Assembly: GCF_020171845.1 (NCBI RefSeq)
Contig: NZ_JAIVAM010000003.1
Location: 310,001 to 374,000, forward strand
DNA from: Cytobacillus kochii
GTDB lineage: Bacteria; Bacillota; Bacilli; Bacillales; Cytobacillaceae
Reading direction: 5' to 3'
DNA: 64,000 nucleotides
The notes beneath the pieces are model-generated. The model searched no databases and was not told where the DNA came from. It saw only the letters and a program-made list of their open reading frames with translations. This document shows positions 40,698 through 49,364 of the stretch, in pieces. Position numbers and translations under genes: made by a program. Each line of letters opens with the position of its first letter. The stretch's first letter is position 1.

Positions 40698-41522
40698 ATG
40701 AGTACATTGGTTGCACCCAAAAAAGAAGCCGCCGATTCACTTGACAACTATAAAAATCTTAATGACAACAATAAAGTTTATCAAACAAAAGAATTAAATT
40801 TATGGTATGGAAGTAATCATGCATTAAAACAAATCAATTTAGATATTTATGAAAATGAAGTAACTGCGATTATCGGTCCATCAGGATGTGGTAAATCGAC
40901 TTATATTAAAGCGTTGAACCGAATGATTGAAATGGTACCATCAGTAAAAACATCAGGAGAAATTCAATATCGTGGACGTAATATTTTTGATAAACGTTAT
41001 GGTGTTGAAGAATTAAGAACAAAAGTGGGTATGGTGTTCCAAAAGCCGAATCCTTTTCCTAAATCTATCTATGAAAATGTTGTTTATGGTCCGAGAATTC
41101 ATGGTATAAGAGATAAGAAAGTCCTGAATCAAATTGTTGAAAAAAGTTTAAAAGGGGCAGCGCTTTGGGATGAGGTAAAAGATAGATTGCAGGATAACGC
41201 TTATGGTTTATCAGGTGGTCAACAGCAGAGACTATGTATTGCAAGATGTTTGGCGATAGAGCCGGATGTTATTCTCATGGATGAACCTACCTCAGCGTTA
41301 GACCCGATTTCAACATTAAAGGTAGAAGAGCTTGTACAGGTATTAAAAAAAGAATATAGTATCATCATAGTGACTCATAATATGCAACAAGCAGCTAGGA
41401 TATCTGACCGGACGGCCTTTTTCTTAAACGGTGAAGTTGTAGAGTTTGCAGAAACAGATAAAATCTTTTCTAATCCAACTGATAAGAGAACGGAAGATTA
41501 TATTACCGGTAGATTCGGCTAA
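40698..41522 (+). CDS. pstB: Phosphate ABC transporter ATP-binding protein PstB
   Basis: 274-residue ATPase. An N-terminal extension (~1-30) precedes the ABC core: [10 protein letters not shown], Walker [28 protein letters not shown], Walker [13 protein letters not shown] and [11 protein letters not shown] 40698 is 8 nt after GAGGAG. Only one pstB is present here; B. subtilis carries two in tandem (pstBA, pstBB). Confidence 0.96.
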   Translation: MSTLVAPKKEAADSLDNYKNLNDNNKVYQTKELNLWYGSNHALKQINLDIYENEVTAIIGPSGCGKSTYIKALNRMIEMVPSVKTSGEIQYRGRNIFDKRYGVEELRTKVGMVFQKPNPFPKSIYENVVYGPRIHGIRDKKVLNQIVEKSLKGAALWDEVKDRLQDNAYGLSGGQQQRLCIARCLAIEPDVILMDEPTSALDPISTLKVEELVQVLKKEYSIIIVTHNMQQAARISDRTAFFLNGEVVEFAETDKIFSNPTDKRTEDYITGRFG

Positions 41523-41545
41523 TTAAGTAAAGGAGACTGATTATT

Positions 41546-42205
41546 TTGCCAGTACGAGAGAAGTTTGATGAAGAATTAGCAGTATTAAGAGGAAAATTAT
41601 TAGACTTAGGTCATTTTGCTGAAGATGCCCTTTCTTTATCGATTCAGGCACTTGAGAATCATGATATTGAATTAGCTCTAGAGATCATGGAAAATGACAA
41701 AAAGGCAAACATATTGTACGAAGAAATTAATGACTATGCCATTTTATTAATTGCGAAACAACAACCAGTAGCTATTGACTTGCGAAGAATTATTGTCGCA
41801 ATAAAGATAGCAACGGATATTGAGAGAATTGCTGATTTTGCTGTTAATATAGCTAAATCTGCTATTAGAATTGGGAAAGAAGACCATGTGAAACCAATTG
41901 TTCATATTAAACAAATGCATGCGATTTGTTTAACGATGTTAAACGATTCATTAACTGCTTTCAATGAAGAAGATCTAAAAAAAGCAAAAGCCGTTGCTGA
42001 CATGGATGATGAAGTGGATGATTTATATGGGCAAACGATTGTTGATTTACTAAGAATAAGTGGGGAACAATCTGAGCGAATTCCGCAAATTACTCAATTA
42101 TCTTTTGTTTGTAGATATTTAGAACGTGCAGCAGATCATGTCACAAACATTTCTGAGCATATCTTCTATTTAGTGAAAGGTAAGCAATTTGATTTGAATG
42201 ATTGA
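41546..42205 (+). CDS. phoU: Phosphate signalling protein PhoU
   Basis: 219-residue protein of two three-helix PhoU repeats with metal-binding E/DXXXD motifs (EINDYAILLIAKQQPVA, DLRRIIVAIKIATDIERIADFA, and YLERAADHVTNISEHIFY). It links Pst transport to phosphate signalling. TTG start behind AAAGGAGA. Last gene of the pst operon. B. subtilis lacks phoU here, so this matches other Bacillaceae. Confidence 0.94.
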   Translation: MPVREKFDEELAVLRGKLLDLGHFAEDALSLSIQALENHDIELALEIMENDKKANILYEEINDYAILLIAKQQPVAIDLRRIIVAIKIATDIERIADFAVNIAKSAIRIGKEDHVKPIVHIKQMHAICLTMLNDSLTAFNEEDLKKAKAVADMDDEVDDLYGQTIVDLLRISGEQSERIPQITQLSFVCRYLERAADHVTNISEHIFYLVKGKQFDLND

Positions 42206-42210
42206 TAAAG

Positions 42211-42249
42211 TAACGAACCTCTTTCATCATAGAGGTTCGTTATTTTTAT
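42211..42249. terminator. Terminator after phoU
   Basis: Perfect 12-bp stem (42211-42222 with 42231-42242), 8-nt loop, TTTTTAT. It may also serve the converging SDR gene. Confidence 0.88.
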
Positions 42250-42292
42250 ATAATAAGAACATGAATGTGAATCTTATTTATATAATTTAAAA

Positions 42293-43063
42293 TTAGTTAC
42301 TGATCCAACCACCGTCAACGACCAATTCTATTCCATTAACAAATTTAGATTCATCTGAAGCAAGGTATAAGTATGCATTTGCAATATCCATTGACTCTCC
42401 AGCATAAGGAGGTAATGGAGCTAAACCTTTATAGTTCTCTCCCATTTCTTCTTGTGTTTTAATTCCAGCTTTCTCAACCATACCTGTAAAGATTGCACCA
42501 GGATGTACGGAATTCACTCGGATGTTATCTTTTCCAAACCACTGAGCACCATGTTTAGTAAGTGCTCTAACTGCGCCTTTTGATGCACTGTACGCTGCGC
42601 CTTGTGCATCAGCGACTCCGCCCACAATTGCTGCAATGGAAGATGTATTAATAATTGACCCTTTGCCATTCTGTTGCATATAAGGTATAACGGATTTCAT
42701 TCCAAGCCATACACCGGTTGTATTGATGGCCATCACTTTATTCCAATCATCTAATTCTGCTTCTAAAATTCCTTTTGCCATATGAATTCCTGCATTATTG
42801 ACTAAAATATCAATTTTACCGTATTTTTCTATTGTCGTTTGAACGACATTTAACCATGATTCTTGGCTTGAAACATCTAATTTTAAGGCAATGGCTTCTC
42901 CACCATTATCAATAATCTCCGCAACCTTCACTTTTAAAGCATCTTCAACTATATCAGTTGCTACAACCTGAGCGCCTTCTTTTGCGAAAATTTGTGCACC
43001 TGCCAAACCCATTCCGCTAGCAGCACCAGTGATAATAGCCACTTTTCCAGTTAATCTACCCAT
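42293..43063 (-). CDS. Short-chain dehydrogenase/reductase
   Basis: 256-residue classical SDR. Cofactor motif TGAASGMG (residues ~12-19), NNAG, catalytic Ser in NTSSIAAIVG, and YSASK with the catalytic Tyr and Lys; C-terminal GIELVVDGGW. An acidic Asp after beta-2 (VATDIVED) suggests NAD rather than NADP. Resembles 3-alpha/beta-hydroxysteroid or cyclic alcohol dehydrogenases, substrate unknown. Divergent from a TetR gene whose product probably controls it. Absent from the B. subtilis locus. Confidence 0.88.
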   Translation of the reverse strand: MGRLTGKVAIITGAASGMGLAGAQIFAKEGAQVVATDIVEDALKVKVAEIIDNGGEAIALKLDVSSQESWLNVVQTTIEKYGKIDILVNNAGIHMAKGILEAELDDWNKVMAINTTGVWLGMKSVIPYMQQNGKGSIINTSSIAAIVGGVADAQGAAYSASKGAVRALTKHGAQWFGKDNIRVNSVHPGAIFTGMVEKAGIKTQEEMGENYKGLAPLPPYAGESMDIANAYLYLASDESKFVNGIELVVDGGWISN

Positions 43064-43110
43064 ATAAAAGTCCCCTTTAAATAATTATAGAATATAGCTT
43101 TTAAACATTG

Positions 43111-43126
43111 TTGTAATCGATTACAA
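43111..43126. promoter_or_regulatory. Palindromic operator candidate near the SDR promoter
   Basis: Perfect 16-bp palindrome TTGTAATCGATTACAA, 48 bp from the SDR start codon, within the divergent region. Size and symmetry suit a TetR-family dimer site. Confidence 0.6.
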
Positions 43127-43159
43127 TACCACTATAATTATTTTTGTTTTCTTTAACAA

Positions 43160-43185
43160 CCAACAAAAAAGTATATATTTGTTGG
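43160..43185. promoter_or_regulatory. Second inverted repeat, near the TetR start
   Basis: CCAACAAA (43160-43167) and TTTGTTGG (43178-43185) around a 10-bp AT core. It lies 26 bp before the TetR start and could mediate autoregulation; its sequence differs from the 16-bp palindrome. Confidence 0.5.
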
Positions 43186-43211
43186 GGTTACACGGAGAGG
43201 TGGCTAAGTTA

Positions 43212-43802
43212 ATGAGTAAAAATATAATGACTGAACAAAGGATTAAAGATGCTCTGGTTACATTATTACTACTAAAACCATTTCATAAAATTACAATAAC
43301 TGACTTAACAACTACTGCAAATATTAATCGAAGCACCTATTATTACCATTACTATAGGAAAGAAGAAGTTCTAAAAGAAGTGATGGACGAAGCAATTGGG
43401 GACTTAATCGACAAGATGGAAAATAGTACTTTAAATCAACGAGATTATGAAATTGACCAAAGTGTTTTACCTTCTACAAAAGAATTATTTAACCATATAT
43501 TTAAATATAGACATTATTATAAGTCACTATTACAAAGTGATGTTTCTTATACATTTGAAAATAAGTTTATAAAAGCACTTAAGCAATATGTTCATAATAT
43601 TCAAATAGACTTTGGAGGAAATGATAAGTTTGTGATAGATCATCAATTATATACAAATTACCAGGCGTATACAGTTTTGGGGCTTATTAAGCATTGGATT
43701 GATACAGAGTTTGAAGAATCGCCCATTTATTTATCTGAACAACTAACATCTTTATTGCATGTAAAGGTAAATTCCGTATCATTTACTAGCAAAGGGAAAT
43801 AA
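43212..43802 (+). CDS. TetR/AcrR family transcriptional regulator
   Basis: 196-residue regulator. N-terminal HTH: RIKDALVTLLLLKPFHKITITDL with the recognition helix around ANINRSTYYYHYYRKEEVLKEV; the C-terminal ligand-binding half resembles the TetR_C_8 type found in DhaS-like activators. ATG 43212 is 8 nt after GGAGAGGTGG; an upstream in-frame TTG is inside the second inverted repeat. It is divergent from the SDR gene, its likely target. Confidence 0.87.
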   Translation: MSKNIMTEQRIKDALVTLLLLKPFHKITITDLTTTANINRSTYYYHYYRKEEVLKEVMDEAIGDLIDKMENSTLNQRDYEIDQSVLPSTKELFNHIFKYRHYYKSLLQSDVSYTFENKFIKALKQYVHNIQIDFGGNDKFVIDHQLYTNYQAYTVLGLIKHWIDTEFEESPIYLSEQLTSLLHVKVNSVSFTSKGK

Positions 43803-43941
43803 AGAAGTAGGAACTTTTTGTGACAAGCATACTCTTTTATTTAATAGATCAAGCGGGGGAATTGAGTGTCAATTTCTAAAAGAACTGATGTATTGAACGA
43901 AGTTCAGTAATCGTAACTATATTCTTCGGTAATTTAATAAT

Positions 43942-43985
43942 AAAAAGGCTGTAATTAACTCTATTTTAAGAGTGTAATTGCAGCC
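43942..43985 (-). terminator. Terminator after the yqzC-like gene
   Basis: Long imperfect stem GGCTGTAATTAACTCT (from 43947) with its complement ending GCAGCC at 43985; on the minus strand a TTTTTATTATT tract follows. Confidence 0.75.
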
Positions 43986-44017
43986 AAGTCAGAAATATGG
44001 AGATAGAGGTTCGTTTT

Positions 44018-44464
44018 TTATGATTTGCTAAATAAATCAGCAAGCTCTTTATAAGACTGTTGATTATTCACTTGATATGTACCAACACGTAGCTTCTGAC
44101 TATAATTGAATTCTTTTAAAAAGCTAGTAAAGTCCTCACTATATTCGATAATGCCTGCCTCTTCAAGTTGCTGCGCAATCTCTTGCGGAAGCATACCGCT
44201 CTCGATTTTAATTTCTGTTGTAATGGTAGTCTCTTCTTTAGGTACTTCTTCCTGTTGTTTATCAAGTTCTAATTTTTCTTCAATGAGTTTATCAATCTCA
44301 TCATCCGTCAAAACATGAAAACCTTGTTCTTTTACATAAGCCTGAGCCGCTGTCTTATCAATCATTTGCTTGTTCTCTTCATTCATAAGCATATAACCAA
44401 TAAGAAGAATGAATGCGGTACAAAAAACACCAGCTGAAAAGCCTCTTAAAACATATTTTTTCAT
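44018..44464 (-). CDS. Membrane-anchored YceG/MltG-like small protein (YqzC-like)
   Basis: 148 residues: one N-terminal TM (~10-27), a coiled, acidic middle (~55-82) and a C-terminal domain ESGMLPQEIAQQLEEAGII ... LRVGTYQV that resembles the LysM-like part of endolytic transglycosylase MltG, without the catalytic domain. Position upstream of the glycosyltransferase and orientation match B. subtilis yqzC. It overlaps the preceding gene by 4 bp. It probably binds cell wall; no enzyme activity is expected. Confidence 0.75.
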   Translation of the reverse strand: MKKYVLRGFSAGVFCTAFILLIGYMLMNEENKQMIDKTAAQAYVKEQGFHVLTDDEIDKLIEEKLELDKQQEEVPKEETTITTEIKIESGMLPQEIAQQLEEAGIIEYSEDFTSFLKEFNYSQKLRVGTYQVNNQQSYKELADLFSKS

Positions 44465-44847
44465 ACCTTTTCACCTTTAAGTTGACTAGCTGTGATAATG
44501 GCCAATACTTCATCTTCTAATAAAGAAGATTGCTTAGCGATTTGCTCTGTGGAAAGTCCCTGCTTATGAAGTAAAAGTACCTGATTTTTTATAATTTCAT
44601 GAACTTCCTTCTTCTTAGGTCTAGATAACCCAGTGTCATTCGGAAGTTTGATTTCGTCTATCAGTAATTCTTCTTCTAACAGCTTTAATTTTTTCTTTAT
44701 TTGATACGTTTCTTTTACATGTTGGATAGATAGTTGGTCAATCTCATCCTTTAAGGAACGGTAAGGATCTTTAAGAAAAAAGGATAAAATAAATAGCAGT
44801 AAAGCGATAACTAATAAAACAGCAAATATATATATAATGATTCTCAC
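44461..44847 (-). CDS. Single-TM protein of unknown function (YqzD-like)
   Basis: 128 residues: N-terminal TM (~3-25), a coiled-coil stretch (~30-65) and a C-terminal segment EQIAKQSSLLEDEVLAIITA that looks like a small helix-turn-helix fold. GTG start at 44847 overlaps its own GAGGTGAG, an unusual arrangement, and no other start is available after an in-frame stop. 4-bp overlap with the next gene shows a two-gene operon. Equivalent in place to yqzD. Confidence 0.7.
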   Translation of the reverse strand: MRIIIYIFAVLLVIALLLFILSFFLKDPYRSLKDEIDQLSIQHVKETYQIKKKLKLLEEELLIDEIKLPNDTGLSRPKKKEVHEIIKNQVLLLHKQGLSTEQIAKQSSLLEDEVLAIITASQLKGEKV

Positions 44848-45114
44848 CTCAAAGCTTTAATATCAAAGTTATTCTACCATAAATATCGACAAGTCGTGCT
44901 AACTTTGAAGAATCTCCTATAGAATTTGTCGAGTAAGTGATCATAGTTTCTGTCGAATGAATGAAGAAATAAGTCGGTGAAGAAAAAATGCTTATCATAA
45001 TAACAAGTGTAGCGATAGATAGCATAAACCGACAAAATCTGTTTATTGTGGGCTTGGCCATTCAGTGCTAACATTAATGTATAGAATAATCTGACAAGGA
45101 GAATGGTTCGAAAA

Positions 45115-45549
45115 ATGGAAAGTAAACAGAATCACATGATACATTCGTCAGGATTATTACCTTTAAAAACTGAAATTATCAACAAAGATATTTATATTAG
45201 TTGGAAGGTTAGGCAAGAAAAGTATGACATCCTCTCGCTCTACTACAACAAAGATATAAGAAGCTGCTTACAGGTAATTCAGCTTCAATCATACAGTAAA
45301 AATCATTCCGATCTATATGAGTTTTTTATTCCACCATACCAATCGATGAGGATCATTAGAAACGCCATTAAAACAGAATATCACTCTTACCGCATCACCC
45401 TTTGTTTGAAACTAATGGATGACAATTACCTCCCTTTACTTACTACTGAGATAGGTAGTGGAGCGGGAACTGTCAAGTTATCATCAGAAATAAATGCTGA
45501 CTGGATCCATCAAGTGTGTGGGTATAGTTATTATGAAGTGAAGCAATGA
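45115..45549 (+). CDS. DUF4912-like protein before a glycosyltransferase
   Basis: About 144 residues with no TM segment. The pattern ISWKVRQEKYD...YNKDIRSCL...YEFFIPPYQSMRIIRNAI...YYEV looks like DUF4912, a domain often found beside glycosyltransferases; the match is by eye. ATG 45103 is only 1 nt from AAGGAG while ATG 45115 is 13 nt away, so the start is uncertain. The stop overlaps the next ATG by 4 bp. Same location as B. subtilis yqgL, but homology to it is not clear to me. Confidence 0.7.
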   Translation: MESKQNHMIHSSGLLPLKTEIINKDIYISWKVRQEKYDILSLYYNKDIRSCLQVIQLQSYSKNHSDLYEFFIPPYQSMRIIRNAIKTEYHSYRITLCLKLMDDNYLPLLTTEIGSGAGTVKLSSEINADWIHQVCGYSYYEVKQ

Positions 45550-46727
45550 TGGGGAGTATTCTACTGTTAACTTGGGAATACCCACCGTATATTGTTGGTG
45601 GCCTTGGTCGCCATGTAAGTGAATTAGCCAGATCACTCGCACAAGAAAAGGTGTCCGTTCATGTGCTAACAGTGAAAAGGGATGAAGTTGATGAAGAATT
45701 TGAAGTGCAAAATAATGTAGTCATTCATCGTGTAGCACCGCTTATGCAAACGGGATCATTTCTTCATTGGGTTGCTTCGGTGAATTTAGCAATGGAAGAG
45801 AAAGCAAGAGCTTTGATTGAGCAAAATGATATAGATATGATTCATGCCCATGATTGGATAGTTGCAGCGAGCAGCATCATTTTAAAAAGGCGAATGGATA
45901 TACCGCTTATCGCTACTATTCATTCGACTGAGGCAGGTAGACATAATGGAATTCATACAGAGAGTCAAAGCTTTATCGATAGACAAGAAAAATTATTAAT
46001 GGCATATGCCGATCACCTTGTAGTTTGTAGTCATTTTATGAGAAATGAGTTACTACATAAATACCAACAGCCATCTTCGACCATTTCCATCATTCCAAAT
46101 GGCGTAAGTAAGCCGATGAAAAAAGATAGGAACCTACAATTTCATTTTGCCCAACATAGACCATACCTCTTTTCGCTGGGGAGGATGGTAGAAGAGAAGG
46201 GGTTCGATATTCTTATCGCACTTGCTGAAAAGTTAAAGAGAAAAAATACAAACTTAAAAATCATTGTCGCTGGGGAAGGCCCGTTATTATCGTATTACAG
46301 ACAAAAAGTTCCTGCTAAACAAATCGATGAATGGATTCAATTTATTGGTTTTGTTGACGAATATGAGCGTGACAACTGGATGGCATATGCTAGCTTAGCT
46401 ATTTTCCCTAGTTTGTACGAACCATTTGGAATAGTTGCTTTAGAAGCGATGGCAGCTGGACTACCAGTAGTTTTAGCTAAAACTGGCGGGTTCATTGAAA
46501 TGATTGTTGAAAATGAGTCGGGGGTTTTTTTCGATCCTCTAGATGTAGTAAATCTTGAAAGAAAAATAGATTCTCTACTTTCAGAACCTAACTTTAGAAG
46601 CCAAATCGTCAGTGCAGCTCAAAAAAGAATCAAGACAGAATTTAGCTGGCAATCGGTAGCGAAACAAACGTTAAAGGTGTATAGAAATCACGGACGAGTC
46701 AATAAATTCCAAAGAAAAGGTGATTAA
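45546..46727 (+). CDS. GT4-family glycosyltransferase (YqgM-like)
   Basis: 393-residue GT-B fold enzyme. The N-terminal LLTWEYPPYIVGGLGRHV is the glycogen-synthase-like donor loop; the C-terminal half has the GT4 E-x7-E motif (EPFGIVALEA) and SLGRMVEEKGFDILI. It may transfer a sugar from a nucleotide donor to a surface or storage glycan; the acceptor is unknown. Flanked and translationally coupled on both sides (4-bp overlap before, 1-bp gap after), forming a three-gene cassette. No other glycan genes are near. Confidence 0.87.
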   Translation: MMGSILLLTWEYPPYIVGGLGRHVSELARSLAQEKVSVHVLTVKRDEVDEEFEVQNNVVIHRVAPLMQTGSFLHWVASVNLAMEEKARALIEQNDIDMIHAHDWIVAASSIILKRRMDIPLIATIHSTEAGRHNGIHTESQSFIDRQEKLLMAYADHLVVCSHFMRNELLHKYQQPSSTISIIPNGVSKPMKKDRNLQFHFAQHRPYLFSLGRMVEEKGFDILIALAEKLKRKNTNLKIIVAGEGPLLSYYRQKVPAKQIDEWIQFIGFVDEYERDNWMAYASLAIFPSLYEPFGIVALEAMAAGLPVVLAKTGGFIEMIVENESGVFFDPLDVVNLERKIDSLLSEPNFRSQIVSAAQKRIKTEFSWQSVAKQTLKVYRNHGRVNKFQRKGD

Positions 46728-46728
46728 A

Positions 46729-47373
46729 GTGAAAATAATTGAGCAAACGCCTTACACAACTGAATATTGGAATCAGTCGAATCAGGAAAACTTATTGCAT
46801 CAAACGTTAGGTATCGCCGTTGGTAAAAGTGTTTATTGGATTGAAATGAATGATATGGCGGAAGGAAGAGAATATCAAGTAGAAGGTTTATCGATACGTA
46901 CAGAAAAGCTGAGAATCGGTCATCATATTTCTATGTTAAATTTCAACATTTACAATGAACTATCTACGAGTAAAGAGATAAAAGTACTTATGGCGCATAG
47001 TAATCCAAGAGAGTGTGACTACCAGATTTCTTTTATATCTCCGATTGAACACTTGATATATCATATGATCGATCGCCAATTATTCTTAGTGAATGGTCAT
47101 TTGAACGGGGTGAAAATGAAGGAAAACACAGTGATGCAACAAGCACAAGTGGAAAATAACAAAATATGGTCATATGGCAAAGGCGGAAAACAAACATTAT
47201 CATACAATCCAATAGGAAAAGGAAAGGTAGTTAGTTTATGTGGGGATACAGTTAAAATAACAGGAAAATCTGCTATTGACGGACAAGCTTGGTCAATTAC
47301 AGATGATTGTCAAAAACAGCTTTTACAAGTAAATCAAACACTTTTAAAAAAACATACTAGCATTTCAAACTAA
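46729..47373 (+). CDS. Protein of unknown function, third gene of the glycosyltransferase cassette
   Basis: 214 residues, not recognised. No signal peptide or TM. Two parts can be seen: an N-terminal ~110 residues rich in beta-strand-like stretches (VYWIEMNDMAEGREYQVEGL, FNIYNELSTSKEIKVLMAHS), and a C-terminal part with KGGKQTLSYNPIGKGKVVSLCGDTVKI. GTG 46729 is 6 nt after AAAAGGTG; an earlier GTG at 46720 lies inside that site. The gene follows the glycosyltransferase by 1 bp, so a shared pathway is likely. Confidence 0.75.
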   Translation: MKIIEQTPYTTEYWNQSNQENLLHQTLGIAVGKSVYWIEMNDMAEGREYQVEGLSIRTEKLRIGHHISMLNFNIYNELSTSKEIKVLMAHSNPRECDYQISFISPIEHLIYHMIDRQLFLVNGHLNGVKMKENTVMQQAQVENNKIWSYGKGGKQTLSYNPIGKGKVVSLCGDTVKITGKSAIDGQAWSITDDCQKQLLQVNQTLLKKHTSISN

Positions 47374-47437
47374 AAAGTGATATTATATAAAAGTCGTATG
47401 AAACGAACTAGTGCTTAGTAGTTTGGAGGGAAATGAC

Positions 47438-47587
47438 ATGCGTGTAAATATTACGTTAGCTTGCACAGAATGCGGAGATCGTAACTATATTTCTAAAAAA
47501 AATAAAAGAAACAATCCAGATCGTCTTGAGCTAAAAAAATACTGCCCAAGAGAAAAGCGTTCTACAACACACCGTGAGACAAAATAA
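47438..47587 (+). CDS. rpmG: Ribosomal protein L33
   Basis: 49-residue L33. It starts [18 protein letters not shown] and ends STTHRETK. Three cysteines are present (C9, C12 and one in KYCPRE); the fourth of the zinc-ribbon set is missing, as in several Bacillus L33 paralogues, so metal binding may be weak or absent. GGAGGG lies 5 nt before the ATG. Its own terminator follows. Confidence 0.95.
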   Translation: MRVNITLACTECGDRNYISKKNKRNNPDRLELKKYCPREKRSTTHRETK

Positions 47588-47617
47588 GCAGTAGGTAGAT
47601 TCCTGCTGCTTTTTTTG
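47587..47617 (+). terminator. Terminator after rpmG
   Basis: 9-bp stem AGCAGTAGG with CCTGCTGCT (one G-U) and a T7 run. The ~150 bases that follow, to yqgN, hold no gene. Confidence 0.85.
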
Positions 47618-47774
47618 TCTCTTTTTTTATGGTTTCATCACAGGGGTGATGCCGGGAAAGGTGCGAGAGGTCAAATTACGAGCAATGGTTGTTACTTCAT
47701 ATGTTTAGATTGGAACTAATATTTTTATAAGACAAGTGTGTTTTTTATAAATAGACGTATAGGAGAGTTAAAAG

Positions 47775-48323
47775 GTGGATAAAAAACAACTGAGAAAGAT
47801 GATTATGCAACAATTAACAGAAATGCCTAGTGAACAATATACATCACAATCAGAAAAATTAGCATCGCAATTATTCCTCACATCTCATTGGCAACAATCC
47901 AAAGTAGTTGCCCTTACAATATCACGCTTTCCAGAAGTCGATACTTTTCCAATTATTAATAAGGCTTGGTCAGAAGGAAAACAAGTGGCTATTCCAAAAT
48001 GCTTACCAAAAACGAGGGAAATGGATTTCAGGATTTTTTCAAGTTATGACAACTTAGAAGTCGTTTATTCTGGATTACAAGAACCAGTAGTAGACAAAAC
48101 AAAGAGGGTTCGGCCTTGTGAAATTGATTTATTAATAGTTCCAGGCGTTGGTTATACATTAAAGGGTGATCGTATTGGTTTTGGAGGCGGGTATTATGAT
48201 CGTTATTTAGTGGATTATAGCGGCTTTACACTTTCATTAGCTTTCCAAGAGCAAGTGGTTAATAATATACCAATAGATCATCATGATTTACCTGTTCAAA
48301 AGATTATTACAATAATGGAGTGA
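47775..48323 (+). CDS. yqgN: 5-formyltetrahydrofolate cyclo-ligase (YqgN)
   Basis: 182-residue enzyme converting 5-formyl-THF to 5,10-methenyl-THF with ATP. The signature VPGVGYTLKGDRIGFGGGYYDRYL, read in parts at ~118-141, covers the substrate and Mg sites; the N-terminal basic helix (KKQLRKMI) binds ATP phosphate. GTG start with AGGAGAG 7 nt upstream. Same location as B. subtilis yqgN. Confidence 0.93.
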   Translation: MDKKQLRKMIMQQLTEMPSEQYTSQSEKLASQLFLTSHWQQSKVVALTISRFPEVDTFPIINKAWSEGKQVAIPKCLPKTREMDFRIFSSYDNLEVVYSGLQEPVVDKTKRVRPCEIDLLIVPGVGYTLKGDRIGFGGGYYDRYLVDYSGFTLSLAFQEQVVNNIPIDHHDLPVQKIITIME

Positions 48324-48328
48324 AAGAA

Positions 48329-49111
48329 TTGATATTTATTTTTCTTGTACTCATTGCCGCCTTTTTAGGCTATCTCCTTCAACTTCTTACAATGTCAGGC
48401 ACCATAGCAGCAATTGTTGTAGGTGTATTGATTAACTTAGGTTTTGGATGGAAGGGACTGCTGCTTCTTGGCTTCTTTTTCACTAGTTCAAGCTTATTGT
48501 CTAAATACAAGAAAAAGCAGAAGCAACAAATCGAAGCACGCCATGAAAAAGGGTCTACTAGAGATTGGCAGCAAGTGGTTGCTAATGGTGGGTTACCTGC
48601 ATTATTTAGTGTGCTTTTTATTATTTTTCCTTCTCCCATTTTTTTTATTGCTTTTACGATAACCATTGCGAGTGCGAATTCAGACACTTGGGCCTCAGAG
48701 ATAGGTTCTTTAAGTAAAAGAAGACCTTTGTCAATTAAGCATTTTAAGCAGGTAGAACCTGGTACTTCAGGAGCAATGAGTTTTCTCGGAACCTTTGCTG
48801 CAATAATGGGTTCCTTCTCTATTGCTATTATTGCTATGTTGTCCTATTCATTATCTTTTTCCACCCTGTTTATTATATTTGTCTTTGGTTTCCTCGGAAA
48901 TATCTTGGATACCTTATTAGGTGCCTTCATACAGGTAACCTATCGTTGTCCGTCTTGTGAGATGGTGGTCGAATCGAAATGGCATTGTAATCGTAAAACG
49001 GTATATATGAGCGGTAACACAATAGTTAATAATGACCTTGTTAACCTTTCATCGTGTGCTCTTGCGAGTATATTAGGTGTTTTGTTCTTTGTGACTGTAG
49101 CAGGTGGATAA
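48329..49111 (+). CDS. DUF92 integral membrane protein
   Basis: About 260 residues with six or more TM helices; motifs ANGGLPALFSVLF and ANSDTWASEIG near residue 120 and VEPGTSGAMSFLGTFAA are DUF92 hallmarks. A CxxC pair (CPSCEMVVE) in a loop before the last helix is notable. DUF92 includes plant phytyl-phosphate kinases; in bacteria a prenyl-lipid kinase role is only inferred. TTG 48329 is 8 nt after GGAG; GTG 48320 lies within that site. Follows yqgN directly. Confidence 0.83.
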   Translation: MIFIFLVLIAAFLGYLLQLLTMSGTIAAIVVGVLINLGFGWKGLLLLGFFFTSSSLLSKYKKKQKQQIEARHEKGSTRDWQQVVANGGLPALFSVLFIIFPSPIFFIAFTITIASANSDTWASEIGSLSKRRPLSIKHFKQVEPGTSGAMSFLGTFAAIMGSFSIAIIAMLSYSLSFSTLFIIFVFGFLGNILDTLLGAFIQVTYRCPSCEMVVESKWHCNRKTVYMSGNTIVNNDLVNLSSCALASILGVLFFVTVAGG

Positions 49112-49157
49112 TTGCAGAGAATGATTCGCATAATAGTGATAGACAGGAGGGAATGAA

Positions 49158-49349
49158 ATGGGAAAAATAATGACTTTGATACTGTTTGTATTGTCAGGTG
49201 TTTTCATTTATCAGTATCGTTATCGCCTAGTTGGTCTTTTAGCGAGACAAAATTTTATCATTGCTACCGTATTAAATTGCCCTTTTTTAAGAGAGAGAGC
49301 AATGAAGCTAGTTTTTCCTCAACCACAATATAATGATGAACGTTTATAA
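49158..49349 (+). CDS. Small membrane protein (YqgO-like)
   Basis: 63 residues: one N-terminal TM (~5-20) followed by a basic stretch YQYRYRLVGLLARQNF and a C-terminal tail. AGGAGGGAAT sits ideally before the ATG. Size and place before the rhomboid gene match B. subtilis yqgO; homology is plausible but based on short sequence. Function unknown. Confidence 0.75.
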   Translation: MGKIMTLILFVLSGVFIYQYRYRLVGLLARQNFIIATVLNCPFLRERAMKLVFPQPQYNDERL

Positions 49350-49364
49350 CAATGTTACTTTTTG

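Noticed and set aside
47438-47587. Three-cysteine L33 as a damaged zinc ribbon
   Set aside because: Loss of one or more cysteines is common in Bacillus L33 paralogues and the rest of the protein is intact.
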